NCBI GenBank assembly: GCA_020845455.1
Contig: JADLFO010000250.1
Location: 1 to 41,094, forward strand
Length of the DNA: 41,094 nucleotides
Direction: 5' to 3'
From: Caldilineaceae bacterium
Lineage (GTDB): Bacteria; Chloroflexota; Anaerolineae; Caldilineales; Caldilineaceae
Part shown: positions 8,574 to 17,296 of the stretch, piece after piece
How positions within the stretch are numbered: the stretch's first letter is position 1
Layout: each line of letters opens with the position of its first letter
The notes under the pieces: model-generated
The model's database searches: none
Seen by the model: only the letters and a program-made list of their open reading frames with translations
What the model was told of the DNA's origin: nothing
Made by a program: the position numbers and the translations under genes

Positions 8574-9250
8574 AGCGGAATCGGGTCGCCCATGACCGGC
8601 GGCGGGGTGCGGCGGATAAGGTCGAGCAGCGCGGCGACCAGCGCCGGCAGTTCGCGGCTCTCCGACCAGGCAATTGAGCGCGGGTCATAGGCACGGCGAT
8701 CCGCCGTCACCCCCACCACGCCGATGCCCAGGTTTTCGCACAGCAGCAGAGCGCGCGGTAGGTGGAATGCCTGCGTCACCAGCACCGCCTCCTGCACCTG
8801 AAAAATGGCGATGGCTCGATAACATGTGTCATAGGTGCGACGTCCACCATAGTCCGGCTGGATGGCTGCGGGGGGCACCCCCTGCGCCAAGGCATAAGCC
8901 ATCATTGCCCCCGGCTCGTTGTAGTCCGCCGCCTGATTGTCCCCACTGAGCAGCAGTTTGTCTACTTTGCCGGCGCGATAGAGCGCGATGGCCGTGTCCA
9001 CGCGGTCGCGCAGCATGGCGCTGAGCCGGTCGTTGGCATAGACGCGCGCGCCAAAAACGATGGCGACCCGCGCCCCCGGCGCGGCCTCCGTCGTATAGAT
9101 GCGCTCCGCATAGTGCTGGGTGACCCACCAGCGCCACAGCCAAGGGAAGCTCAAGAGGCCTACGGCGGCTGCCATCAGCAGCAGCCCAAGCCAGGCGCGG
9201 CGCGGGGGACGGCGGAGCAGAAAAAACGGCCGGTTCAACACACGCTGCAC
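8570..9250 (-). CDS. SanA/YdcF-like DUF218 membrane protein
   Basis: A 226-aa protein with one N-terminal membrane anchor ([21 protein letters not shown]) and an extracytoplasmic DUF218 domain. Family motifs seen: [15 protein letters not shown], then [40 protein letters not shown] and [10 protein letters not shown]. coli SanA is linked to envelope permeability and vancomycin resistance at high temperature, so an envelope role is likely, though the reaction is unknown. The GTG at 9250 is chosen because AAAGGA lies 7 nt upstream. The frame stays open far beyond it, but only as an antisense shadow of the transglycosylase gene. It converges on fmt. Confidence 0.85.
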   Translation of the reverse strand: MQRVLNRPFFLLRRPPRRAWLGLLLMAAAVGLLSFPWLWRWWVTQHYAERIYTTEAAPGARVAIVFGARVYANDRLSAMLRDRVDTAIALYRAGKVDKLLLSGDNQAADYNEPGAMMAYALAQGVPPAAIQPDYGGRRTYDTCYRAIAIFQVQEAVLVTQAFHLPRALLLCENLGIGVVGVTADRRAYDPRSIAWSESRELPALVAALLDLIRRTPPPVMGDPIPL

Positions 9251-9349
9251 ATACAGTCCTTTCGGTCGCCCTGCGATTGTCGCTCTCTGTCCCTTTAATA
9301 CGCTGCGCCGCGGGCTGCGGTTCCCCGCCGGGCCGGCTGCGCCATGAAC

Positions 9350-9378
9350 TTGACAGCCATCGGGTCCCCTTCCATACT
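9350..9378 (+). promoter_or_regulatory. Promoter for the transglycosylase gene, leaderless
   Basis: TTGACA at 9350-9355, a 17-bp spacer and CATACT at 9373-9378. The ATG at 9386 begins 8 nt after the -10, which favours that start over the in-frame ATG at 9344, which lies upstream of the promoter elements. Confidence 0.65.
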
Positions 9379-9385
9379 TAGCGAT

Positions 9386-11275
9386 ATGCACATATTGCCG
9401 TGGGAGCCGCCGGAAGAGTCGCGTCGCCGGCCTGCACCGGACGACAGCACGCCCCATCTGGAGAATCGACCGGCCTCCGCCGAGGATACCGGCTCCGGCC
9501 ACGCCGCTGACTGGGCCGATGACCGTGTCGAGGGCGCGGGCACGGCTGCCGAAGACAGCGTCGCGCAGGCGCATATCCCCGCGCCGCTGCGCAACTGGCA
9601 GGTCGTCGAGATCGAGGGCGAAGCCACCGTATTGGATGCCGGCACGGGGGAAGGCCCTGCTGCCCAGGCGCAGCCTGCGCCGCGCAGCCCGATCCGCGAG
9701 CAGATCGACCCGTTGGTCGTGGCGGTGCTGAAGCAGCGCCGCATCGAGGTCGCGCCGGGCGAAAGCGAGCGCCTGGCCGTCGAAGTGGTCAACAACGGCG
9801 ACCGCGCCGCCCGCTTTGAGGTGACGGTCGAAGGCTGGATCGACGAACGCTGGTGCGGCGAACTGCCGGTGCATGTGCCGCTCCAGCCCGGCGCGCGCCA
9901 GGTCGTCGAGATCGCCATCACCATCCCGCGCGAGGCCAAGAACCAGGCGGGCGACTATCCCCTGGCGGTGGTGGCGCGGGCGGCGCGCTATCCAGGCCGG
10001 GTGACGCGCCTGGCCGCGACGTTGGCGATCCGCCCCTATGTGGCGTTTACGCTGGCCGCGCCGGAGCCGCGACAGCTTTCGGCGGGATGGTTTCGCCCGG
10101 CGGCGGTGGCGTTGATCCGGCTGGCGAACCTGGGCAACCAGACCACAACCTTCCAACTGCATGCCCAAGACCGGCGGCGTGTCTGCGACTATCTCTTTTG
10201 GCTCGACGAGTTGGGCGACAGCGGCGAGCGCGGCCAGGTGACGCTGGCGGCGGGCCAAAGCGTGGAGATCGCGCTCGAAGTGCGCCCGCATCAGATGCCC
10301 CTGCTGCGCGTCAGCCCGCAAACCGTGCCCTTCTGTGTGACGGCGCGGCCCATGGATGACCCCTCCCTGCGGCGCAGCGTGGACGGCGAGATCACCTGTC
10401 TGCCGCTGGTGGGGCCGTGGCACTTGGCCGCGGCGGCGGCGCTGGCCGTGGTCGCGTTGGTGGGCAGCGGTTTGGCTGGGCTGGTTTTGCTGCTGGCGCT
10501 GCGCACCCCGCCGGCGCCTGCTGTCCCTGCGCCGGCTGCTACGGCCGCGCCGGTCCCCTTGGTGGCCTTTGTGCTTAAGATGGATGACCCGGTGACCGCG
10601 CCCGCCGCGTCGCTCGTCCAGCCCGGCGATGTCACAGCGCCCGGCAGCGCGGGCACAGCCGGGCGTGGCAGCGGGGAGCCGCCTGTAGTGCGCGCCGACC
10701 AGGTGACCGCGCCCGGCCAGGAACTGCCGCCTGCGGCGCAGACGCCGCTGCCCCAGCCGGTCTTTGCGCCCGCCTCGCCGCCCGCCGACGCTGCGCCCGG
10801 CGAGGCTGTAGGCAGCAGCCCAACAGACAGCAGCTCCGCCGGCGGCACGATGACCTATGCCCAGATGTTCCGTGAGGTCGCGCTGCGCTATGATCTCGAC
10901 TGGCGGATGCTGGCCGCCACGGCCTATGTAGAAAGCGGCTTTGATTCGCTGGCGCTGGGCAACCGCGGCGACCTGGGGCTGATGCAGATCCAGCCCGCCA
11001 CCTGGCAGGAATGGGCGCCTGCCGTCGCCGCCGCCGACCCCTTTGACAGCTACAGCAATACGCTGGTGGGCGCAGTCTATCTTGACTATCTGCGCAGCCT
11101 GCTCAGCGCCCGCGGCTATCCTGGGCAAGAGTGGATGCTGGTCGCCTATAACTGGGGACCGGACCAGTTGTTGGCGTTTCTGGAGGCAGGCGGCAGTTGG
11201 GAGAGCCTTGCCGCCGAACGCCGCCAATATGCGCTGGATATCTTGCAGACCGCGGCGACGATTCCGGCGGACTGA
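9386..11275 (+). CDS. Membrane-anchored lytic transglycosylase with Ig-like N-terminal domains
   Basis: A 629-aa protein in four parts. Residues 1-95 are disordered and charged. About 105-335 hold one or two Ig-like beta-sandwich domains, suggested by [18 protein letters not shown] and [17 protein letters not shown] single membrane helix lies near 345-373 ([18 protein letters not shown] onward). After a Pro/Ala/Thr linker comes a C-terminal SLT domain (about 490-600): [20 protein letters not shown] with catalytic Glu516, then [13 protein letters not shown] and LVAYNWGP. It should cleave peptidoglycan glycan strands. With the usual topology the SLT domain is outside and the Ig-like part is cytoplasmic, which is odd for such folds. 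No signal peptide is present. Confidence 0.85.
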   Translation: MHILPWEPPEESRRRPAPDDSTPHLENRPASAEDTGSGHAADWADDRVEGAGTAAEDSVAQAHIPAPLRNWQVVEIEGEATVLDAGTGEGPAAQAQPAPRSPIREQIDPLVVAVLKQRRIEVAPGESERLAVEVVNNGDRAARFEVTVEGWIDERWCGELPVHVPLQPGARQVVEIAITIPREAKNQAGDYPLAVVARAARYPGRVTRLAATLAIRPYVAFTLAAPEPRQLSAGWFRPAAVALIRLANLGNQTTTFQLHAQDRRRVCDYLFWLDELGDSGERGQVTLAAGQSVEIALEVRPHQMPLLRVSPQTVPFCVTARPMDDPSLRRSVDGEITCLPLVGPWHLAAAAALAVVALVGSGLAGLVLLLALRTPPAPAVPAPAATAAPVPLVAFVLKMDDPVTAPAASLVQPGDVTAPGSAGTAGRGSGEPPVVRADQVTAPGQELPPAAQTPLPQPVFAPASPPADAAPGEAVGSSPTDSSSAGGTMTYAQMFREVALRYDLDWRMLAATAYVESGFDSLALGNRGDLGLMQIQPATWQEWAPAVAAADPFDSYSNTLVGAVYLDYLRSLLSARGYPGQEWMLVAYNWGPDQLLAFLEAGGSWESLAAERRQYALDILQTAATIPAD

Positions 11276-11333
11276 GCGCAGCCGTCCACACTGCCCCCAA
11301 ACCAATCCAGTCACTTGTGTGGAGAGACAACCC

Positions 11334-12401
11334 ATGGCGTTGGAGCGTCCAGACCTGAGCAATGTTGCGCCCGCGGTGCGGGCCTATATCGAGGCGCTGG
11401 AGGCGGCGCTGGCCGATCTCCAAGCCGCGGCTGAGGACGAAGGCCGCGAGACCGCGCTGGAGCCGAGCGAACCGCCTACCAGCATCAATGTGATCACGGT
11501 CAGCGCGGCGGGGCTGGCCAAACGTACGCCGCGCCACTTCTATGCGCGCCAGCGCCGCGGGGGCATGGGTGTCTTTGGGGTGGAGACCAACGAACAAGAC
11601 CCGCCCGCCTTTTTGCTCTTGGCCGACCAGGGGGCGGCGCTGACGCTGGTGACCGACCAGGGCCGCGCCTTCTCGCTGCCGGTGGCCGAGGTGGTCGAGA
11701 CGCCGGTCTTTGGCCGCGGGCGTCCCCTGTTGGAGCGTTTCCCGCTGCGCGCCGGCGAACAGCCGGCGCTGCTCTTTGCCGACCCGTTGGAGGAGCGGCA
11801 AAGCGCCTATCTGACGTTGGTGACGCAGCGTGGGCAGGTGCGCCGCATCGGACGCCAATACCTGGGTAAGAATCTGCAGTCAGGTACGGTCTTGTACAAC
11901 GTGGCCGAGGGGGGCGCGCCCGCTGCAGCCTGTTGGAGCAGCGGTGGTGACGAGTTGATGATTGTGACGCGTGCCGGGCTGGGCATCCGCTTTGGCGAAC
12001 GGTTGGTGCCGGTGCGCGGCTGTTTGGGGATGCGCGTAGACCCCGGCGACCGCGTGGTCGGGGTAGCGGCTGCGCCGCTTGACGGCGGGGTCTTTCTCCT
12101 GACGCATGAGGGCAAGGGCACGATCCGGCTGTTCAGCGGCTTTAGCGCCAACAAGGAGCCGGGCGGCGGCGGCAAGGTCGCCATCAAGGCAGACCGCGTC
12201 GTCGCGGCGCAGGGCGTGGCGCTCCGGGACGATCTCTTCCTGCTCTCGCGGCTGGGCAAGGCGATCCGGTTTCAGGCGGCGGAAGTGCCTGCCAAAGAAG
12301 GCGTGGTGCAGGGGGTGAACTGCATGAATCTGCGCGCCGACGAATGTGTCGCTTGCGTAACCAGTCCAGGGCCGGGGGCCTCCAATTTGACCGGCGCATA
12401 G
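11334..12401 (+). CDS. Stand-alone GyrA/ParC C-terminal beta-propeller-like protein
   Basis: A 355-aa protein resembling only the C-terminal DNA-wrapping propeller of gyrase subunit A. Repeated blade motifs are seen: [76 protein letters not shown] and [19 protein letters not shown] short helical region (residues 10-40) precedes it. The breakage-reunion domain and catalytic Tyr are absent, so it cannot cleave DNA; it may bind or wrap DNA or modulate a topoisomerase. The ATG at 11334 has GGAGAG upstream. It follows the transglycosylase gene by 58 bp and may share its transcript. Confidence 0.85.
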   Translation: MALERPDLSNVAPAVRAYIEALEAALADLQAAAEDEGRETALEPSEPPTSINVITVSAAGLAKRTPRHFYARQRRGGMGVFGVETNEQDPPAFLLLADQGAALTLVTDQGRAFSLPVAEVVETPVFGRGRPLLERFPLRAGEQPALLFADPLEERQSAYLTLVTQRGQVRRIGRQYLGKNLQSGTVLYNVAEGGAPAAACWSSGGDELMIVTRAGLGIRFGERLVPVRGCLGMRVDPGDRVVGVAAAPLDGGVFLLTHEGKGTIRLFSGFSANKEPGGGGKVAIKADRVVAAQGVALRDDLFLLSRLGKAIRFQAAEVPAKEGVVQGVNCMNLRADECVACVTSPGPGASNLTGA

Positions 12402-12468
12402 TGGACACATTGCACAGAAAAGCCGAGTGCAATCGTGACGAATCGGACAAGCGCGACGTATCTTGTTG

Positions 12469-12477
12469 TGATATAAT
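12469..12477 (+). promoter_or_regulatory. Consensus extended -10 promoter for the ParB-like gene
   Basis: TGATATAAT is a perfect TGn plus TATAAT match, the strongest -10 in the window. No good -35 is seen at normal spacing, as expected for extended -10 promoters. Predicted start near 12484. Confidence 0.75.
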
Positions 12478-12478
12478 A

Positions 12479-12504
12479 CGCGTTTGCAGCCGTCTGCAAA
12501 CGCG
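12479..12504. promoter_or_regulatory. Perfect palindrome over the transcription start: candidate operator or mRNA 5' hairpin
   Basis: CGCGTTTGCAG at 12479-12489, loop CCGT, CTGCAAACGCG at 12494-12504: an 11-bp perfect inverted repeat starting 1 bp after the -10. Repressor operators often occupy this position; a stable hairpin at the mRNA 5' end is the alternative. Confidence 0.65.
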
Positions 12505-12663
12505 CATGTCGGGTGGTCCCAGGCGCGGCTGTTCATCAACTGTTAACGATGGCAGTGTAGCTTGGGGAAGACGGTCAGTCTGGGGGCCTTTGGCCGCACG
12601 GTGCGGCGCAACCCAGGCGGATCGAAAACACATGTGACGGCCACCGCGCGCCGCAGCCCCCTT

Positions 12664-12704
12664 GGGGTTGGCTATCTGGGGGTTGGCTACCTGGGGATTG
12701 GCTG
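12664..12704 (+). repeat. 15-bp tandem repeat, 2.7 units, in the mRNA leader
   Basis: Units GGGGTTGGCTATCTG, GGGGTTGGCTACCTG and a partial GGGATTGGCTG, located about 50 bp upstream of the ParB-like start codon. Confidence 0.7.
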
Positions 12705-12752
12705 CGGTGCTGACGCTCGCAGGCTGCGCATGGATTGGAGAGTGTGGATTCG

Positions 12753-13856
12753 ATGATATCAACAGTGCATCAAGTGGAGGCGCGCGAGCGCTTCCGGCGC
12801 AGTGTGACCCAGGCCCAGATCGCAGACCTGTTGGGCATGATCACCGGCGCAGAGACAAGTTTATATAGCTACGACGAAGTAGCTACACGGCTCAATGCCC
12901 GTCAGCAGATCGAGAAGGGCACAGAGATGGTGCCGCTGACGCAGATTGTGGGCAGCGTAGGGCGCTACCGGGACTTCACCCGTTCGTTCCTGCCGCGCGC
13001 CGGGGTGAACCAGGAGCGCTGGGCGCGGCTCGACGCCGCGCTCAACTCGATGGAGGGCTTTCCGCCGATCGACCTGTTTAGGATCGGTGAGGTCTATTTT
13101 GTGCGCGACGGCAACCACCGGGTGAGCGTGGCGCGCGCCAATGACGCCACCCATATCGAAGCCTATGTAACTGAGATCGAGACCGACGTGCCTTTGACCT
13201 CGGACGATTTTGAGCGCGACCAATGGATCATCAAGATCGAGCACAAGGAGTTCATGGATAGAACCGAGTTGGACCGTCTGCGCCCGGATAACAATATCCA
13301 TTTTACCGAGCCGGGCCGCTATCAGATGCTGCTGGACCATATCGAGGTCCACCGCTATCTGCGCGACCTCGACCTGGAGCGGGCGGGCAGTTCCAAACAG
13401 CTGGAGTGGTTCGAGGCGGTGGAAAGCTGGTATGACACGGTCTATCTGCCGGTGGTCGAAGCCATGCACGCCTATGATCTGCTGCGCAACTTCCCCGGCC
13501 GCACAGAGGCCGACCTCTATATGTGGATCACACTGCATCGCGAACGGCTGGCGATCCGCTATGGGTTGGCTCCGCTCAGCCCGGCGGCAGCCGTTTCGAC
13601 CTTTGCCCAGGCCTACAGCGATACCTTGGTGCAGCGCACGGTGAAGGGGCTGCTGCTGGGGCTGCACCGGGTCTTGGGCGATGATCGCCCGTTGGGCATG
13701 AGCGAGGAGGAGTTTCAGGACCTGCGCGCCCGCTATGAGGCAGGCGAACTGACCTTGGCCGAGGCCGAGCAGCGTTTGGAACAAATGGCCCAAGCCACGC
13801 TGTCTTCCGGTTGGGCAGAGGCCCACGATGAGCCGGAACCGCAGCACAGCGTTTGA
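12753..13856 (+). CDS. ParB/sulfiredoxin-like (DGNHR) protein with SHOCT-like tail
   Basis: A 367-aa soluble protein. The N-terminal domain contains FRIGEVYFVRDGNHRVSVARA (about 109-129), a DGNHR motif typical of the ParB/sulfiredoxin superfamily, where it lies in the nucleotide-binding pocket. The central helical region is rich in Trp and Tyr (WFEAVESWYDTVYLPVVEAM, then LYMWITLHRERLAIRYG). The C-terminus has EEEFQDLRARYEAGELTLAEAEQRLEQM, similar to short SHOCT oligomerisation modules. It resembles the DUF4032-type proteins of Actinobacteria and Chloroflexota, but I am unsure of that name. The function is unknown; DNA binding or nucleotide use is possible. ATG 12753 is preferred over TTG 12735. 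It is probably regulated through the palindrome at its promoter. Confidence 0.7.
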   Translation: MISTVHQVEARERFRRSVTQAQIADLLGMITGAETSLYSYDEVATRLNARQQIEKGTEMVPLTQIVGSVGRYRDFTRSFLPRAGVNQERWARLDAALNSMEGFPPIDLFRIGEVYFVRDGNHRVSVARANDATHIEAYVTEIETDVPLTSDDFERDQWIIKIEHKEFMDRTELDRLRPDNNIHFTEPGRYQMLLDHIEVHRYLRDLDLERAGSSKQLEWFEAVESWYDTVYLPVVEAMHAYDLLRNFPGRTEADLYMWITLHRERLAIRYGLAPLSPAAAVSTFAQAYSDTLVQRTVKGLLLGLHRVLGDDRPLGMSEEEFQDLRARYEAGELTLAEAEQRLEQMAQATLSSGWAEAHDEPEPQHSV

Positions 13857-13942
13857 GCGCCGAGGAGTGGCATCCCCGCACAGGCCGGCGCGCTGAGTTG
13901 TAGGTTGGCGATGAGCAGAGGGCGCGGCCATGCGCCGTGCGC

Positions 13943-13980
13943 AAAGAGGCGTCTTCGCACAAGCGGAGACGCCTCTTTTT
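13943..13980 (+). terminator. Rho-independent terminator after the ParB-like gene
   Basis: AAAGAGGCGTCT at 13943-13954 pairs with AGACGCCTCTTT at 13967-13978; an inner CGC/GCG extends the stem to about 16 bp with loop ACAA. The T run ends the structure. It separates this unit from pyk. Confidence 0.92.
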
Positions 13981-14042
13981 GTGGCGCGGCCTGCCGTGTT
14001 CGGTTTCCCCCCATAGATCGGCCTTCCCGATCGCCGGTCATG

Positions 14043-14051
14043 TGGTATACT
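14043..14051 (+). promoter_or_regulatory. Extended -10 promoter for pyk
   Basis: TGGTATACT, a good TGnTATAAT match. Predicted start near 14058, leader about 30 nt including GAGAGGAA just before the ATG. Confidence 0.65.
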
Positions 14052-14088
14052 GCACGATCACTGTTGCAGGTAGCGATGAGAGGAACCT

Positions 14089-15843
14089 ATGCTGCGAGTA
14101 AAGATTATCTGTACCATCGGCCCGGCCAGCCGTGAGCCGGACGTGCTGACCCAGTTGGCCGGCGCAGGCATGGATGTCGCACGGCTCAATATGAGCCATG
14201 GCACTCATGAATATCATCGCGGCACCATCGAGCGCGTGCGTCAGGTTTCGGAGCGGATGAAAAAGCCGATTGCCATTTTGGCCGACCTGCAGGGTCCCAA
14301 GCTGCGTGTCGGCAAAATGCAAGAGGGGGGCGTTCCCCTCAAAAAAGGTGAAGAACTGCTCCTCACGACTGACGATATCGTCGGCGGCCCGGGTCGCGTC
14401 CCGATCCAGTATGATGAACTTCCCCGCCAGGTGCGCTCCGGCGAGCATATTTTGGTAGACGACGGCCTGTTGGAACTGGAGGTGGTCTCCTCTGATCAGA
14501 CCGAGATCAAGACGAAGGTGCTGATCGGCGGGCTGTTGACCGACAACAAGGGCATGAATCTGCCCGACGCTTCGCTGGATATCGCGGCGTTGACCCCCAA
14601 AGATCTCGACGATGTGCATTTTGCCCTGACGAATCAGGTAGACTGGATCGCGCTCAGCTTTGTGCGCACGGCGCATGAGGTGCTGGAACTAAAATCAATC
14701 ATCCAGAATAATTCGGCCTTTGGCCGCGTGCCGCCCGTGGTCTCTAAGATCGAAAAGCCCGAAGCAGTGCGCAACATCGACGCCATCATCCACGCCTCGG
14801 ACGCGATCATGGTGGCGCGCGGCGACCTGGGGATCGAGGTCGCAACCGAGACTGTGCCCATGATCCAGAAGCAGATCATCTCCAAGTGTCTGGCCGCGGC
14901 CAAACCGGTGATCACCGCCACGCAAATGCTGGACTCGATGATCCGTAACCCGCGCCCGACGCGCGCCGAGGCGAGCGACGTGGCGAACGCGGTGTTGGAC
15001 GGCAGCGACGCGATCATGCTCTCCGGCGAGACGGCCAGCGGCTCCTTCCCTGTGGAAGCGGTGCAGACGATGGTCAAGATCGCCGAAGAAGCGGAACGCG
15101 CCATGTTTTCGACCGACACCTGCCGGAGCTATGCCAAACCGGAGGTCTATACGGCAGCGGGCGCGATCTGCCATGCGGCGATGCAGACTGCCGACGAACT
15201 TAACGCCAAGGCGATCATCGCGCCGACCGTCGGCGGGGCGACGGCGCGCCTGATCGCCAGCTTCCGGCCCATGGTGCCGGTGATCGCGGTGACGCCCAGC
15301 CCGATGGTGCAGCGCCAACTGTGTATGCATTGGGGGACCTATCCGCTGCTGACGCGGCGCTTGAGCAACACCGACGAAGTGGTCAACGACGCCATCAACG
15401 TGGCGCAGCAGGCCGGGTTAGTGCAGGGAGGCGATTCGGTCGTCCTGACCGCGGGCGTGGTGGGGAGTGTGCGCAGCGCCACGAACTTGATGATGGTGCG
15501 CACGATTGAACGTGTGCTGGTGCGCGGCACAGGCTTGGGTCAGCGCGAGATCGCCGGACGAATTATTGCGATCCAGCCGCCGGCCAACGGCATGAACCTA
15601 GTCATCGGCCCGCAGGACATCATCTTTGCCAGTAATATCGACCGCTCCTGTCTCAAACTGCTCCAGCGCGCCGGCGGGCTGATCACCTCCGACGTGGGGC
15701 TGGACAGCTATGGCGCGGTGGCCGCCGTGGAACTCGGCATTCCGGCGATCATCGGCGCGCAGGGCGACCTCGACGCGCTGGTGGACGGCAAAAACGTGAT
15801 CTTGGACGCGACCACCGGCCAGGTGATCGAGTGGAAAAAATAG
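14089..15843 (+). CDS. pyk: Pyruvate kinase with C-terminal PEP-utiliser-like domain
   Basis: Converts phosphoenolpyruvate and ADP to pyruvate and ATP, the last step of glycolysis. At 584 aa it is of the long Bacillus/Geobacillus type. Catalytic-domain motifs: ICTIGPAS (7-14), ARLNMSHG (31-38), ILADLQGPKLRVG (63-75), VSKIEKPEA with Lys220 and Glu222, and MVARGDLGIE (241-250), the metal and phosphate site. The extra domain (about 490-584) resembles the swivelling PEP-utiliser domain, but the usual T/S-H-A motif reads LDSYGAVAAVELGIPAIIG, so no phosphorylatable His is present; it is likely structural. Good Shine-Dalgarno at the ATG. It converges on the MFS gene with only 6 bp between stops. Confidence 0.96.
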   Translation: MLRVKIICTIGPASREPDVLTQLAGAGMDVARLNMSHGTHEYHRGTIERVRQVSERMKKPIAILADLQGPKLRVGKMQEGGVPLKKGEELLLTTDDIVGGPGRVPIQYDELPRQVRSGEHILVDDGLLELEVVSSDQTEIKTKVLIGGLLTDNKGMNLPDASLDIAALTPKDLDDVHFALTNQVDWIALSFVRTAHEVLELKSIIQNNSAFGRVPPVVSKIEKPEAVRNIDAIIHASDAIMVARGDLGIEVATETVPMIQKQIISKCLAAAKPVITATQMLDSMIRNPRPTRAEASDVANAVLDGSDAIMLSGETASGSFPVEAVQTMVKIAEEAERAMFSTDTCRSYAKPEVYTAAGAICHAAMQTADELNAKAIIAPTVGGATARLIASFRPMVPVIAVTPSPMVQRQLCMHWGTYPLLTRRLSNTDEVVNDAINVAQQAGLVQGGDSVVLTAGVVGSVRSATNLMMVRTIERVLVRGTGLGQREIAGRIIAIQPPANGMNLVIGPQDIIFASNIDRSCLKLLQRAGGLITSDVGLDSYGAVAAVELGIPAIIGAQGDLDALVDGKNVILDATTGQVIEWKK

Positions 15844-15849
15844 CCCGGC

Positions 15850-17196
15850 CTAGACATTGGCTGGGACTTGGTTGCCCGCCTCGCGGATGGCGCGGCGCGC
15901 GTCCACACGCAGCAAGACGAGCAGCCCCAGCGCCAAAAAGATCGCAATCGAAAGAATGGCGAGCCGGTAGCTGCCGGTAAACTGGAGGGTGAGGCCAAAG
16001 AGCAGCGGCCCCATCCAACTGGTGCCCCGTTCGCTGATCTCATAGAGGCTGAAGTATTCGGCCTCTTGGCCCAGCGGGATCATCAGCGAGAAGAGCGACC
16101 GGCTCAGCGCCTGGCTGCCACCCAAGACCAGGGCGATCACCCCGGCCAGCACAAAAAACTGTGCTTCCGTGCGCAAGAATCCATAGGTGTAGACGACCAC
16201 CGCCAGCCAGATCACCAGGCTGGCGGCGATGGCGCGCTGTGTGCCGATGCGCTGGGCGACCTGGTTAAAGGCCAGCGCGCCAAAGAAGGCGATAAACTGC
16301 ACCATCAGGATCACCTGGACCAGCGAGGCGGTTCCCATGTTCAGTTCTTCTGCGCCGAACTGCGCCGAAAGCGAGATCACGGTCTGGATGCCGTCGTTGT
16401 AGAGCAGATAAGCGATCAGAAAAAGCAGCGAATGGGGATAGGTGGGCAGTTGGCGCAGGGTATGGCGCAGTTGCTTGAAGCCGACCGTCCACACACGTTC
16501 GCCGGGCGGCATGGTCTTGACCGGCAAGCGGCGGCGCAGCGCGGCCAAGGGGATCAGCGTAAAGATCGCCCACCACATCCCCGCCGAGGCCAGGCTGATG
16601 CGCACGGCGTGGCCGGTGCTGACGCCCAGCGGTTCGGCCAGGAACTGGACAAAGACCAGGTTGAGCGCCAGCAGCAGCCCGCCGCCCAGATAGCCGAGCG
16701 CCCAGCCTTGCGACGATACCTTGTCGCGGTCGTCGGGCGAAGCGATGTCGGGCAGAAAGGCGTTGTAAAAGACGATGGACGCGCCAAAGCTCAGGTTGGC
16801 GAGCAGAAAGAGCAGCCCGCCCAGCCAGTAGTTGCTGCCCTGCACAAGATAGAGCGCCAGCGTTGCCAGCGCGCCCAGATAGGCAGTGACGCCGAGCATC
16901 TGCTTTTTGCGGTGCGAATAGTCGGCCACGGCGCCCAGGATGGGCAGGAAAAAGACCTGGAGGATCACCGACAGCGCCAGGATGTAGGGGAAGAAAGAGT
17001 CGGCCAGCACCGGGACGCCAAGCGGGTAGACAAAACCTTGAGCGTCGGCAGCGGCCTGGGTGACCGCCGTCAGATAGGGGCCGAGAAAGACGGTGACGAC
17101 AGTGGTCGAAAAGGCGGAATTCCCCCAATCGTAGAAGTACCACCCGATCTGTTCGCGGCGGCTGTAGTCACCGCGGGCGACGGTTTGCACGCTCAT
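15850..17196 (-). CDS. Atg22/UMF1-type MFS transporter
   Basis: A 448-aa transporter with about 12 hydrophobic helices. The N-terminus GWYFYDWGNSAFSTTVVTVFLG matches the UMF1/Atg22 branch of the major facilitator superfamily, whose fungal members export amino acids from the vacuole. The first cytoplasmic loop has GAVADYSHRKKQML, the MFS loop 2-3 signature. An LPDIAS segment and a central loop with basic residues (LRRRLPVKTMPPGERVW) also fit. The substrate in bacteria is unknown; amino acids are plausible. Start ATG 17196 has AAGGAG 5 nt upstream. It lies downstream of glyA in the same direction, but a MITE-like element separates them. Confidence 0.88.
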   Translation of the reverse strand: MSVQTVARGDYSRREQIGWYFYDWGNSAFSTTVVTVFLGPYLTAVTQAAADAQGFVYPLGVPVLADSFFPYILALSVILQVFFLPILGAVADYSHRKKQMLGVTAYLGALATLALYLVQGSNYWLGGLLFLLANLSFGASIVFYNAFLPDIASPDDRDKVSSQGWALGYLGGGLLLALNLVFVQFLAEPLGVSTGHAVRISLASAGMWWAIFTLIPLAALRRRLPVKTMPPGERVWTVGFKQLRHTLRQLPTYPHSLLFLIAYLLYNDGIQTVISLSAQFGAEELNMGTASLVQVILMVQFIAFFGALAFNQVAQRIGTQRAIAASLVIWLAVVVYTYGFLRTEAQFFVLAGVIALVLGGSQALSRSLFSLMIPLGQEAEYFSLYEISERGTSWMGPLLFGLTLQFTGSYRLAILSIAIFLALGLLVLLRVDARRAIREAGNQVPANV

Positions 17197-17296
17197 GGCG
17201 CTCCTTGTCTGCGGTGATATTCGGCGTTGTGCCGCGCCGGCCCGGATATAGCACTACATCGGGCTACATGCAGGTTGAGAATTGAATAGAGCAAAC

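Larger units (their letters stand above)
12402..12752. other. 351-bp region without a supported gene: promoter, palindrome, long leader
   Basis: It holds a strong extended -10 promoter, a perfect palindrome over the predicted start site and a predicted leader of about 270 nt containing a 15-bp tandem repeat. Short open frames occur in the leader (for example ATG 12506 to TGA 12637, 43 codons) but none has protein-like composition. Confidence 0.6.

Noticed and set aside
9251-11362. A long open minus-strand frame continuing upstream of the SanA/YdcF-like start
   Set aside because: It is antisense to the transglycosylase gene, Arg/Gln/His-rich with no domain signal, a typical shadow in GC-rich DNA. 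The true start is the GTG at 9250 with its own ribosome-binding site.
12506-12637. A 43-codon frame just after the palindrome
   Set aside because: No ribosome-binding site, no recognisable composition; could be a leader peptide but nothing supports it.
12662-12868. A short frame whose start resembles a lipoprotein signal (LTLAGC)
   Set aside because: It begins with TTG inside the tandem repeat, has no ribosome-binding site and runs into the ParB-like gene in another frame with no domain.
15868-17217. A 449-codon open plus-strand frame opposite the MFS gene
   Set aside because: Gln/Asp/His-rich shadow; the minus-strand protein has clear MFS features.
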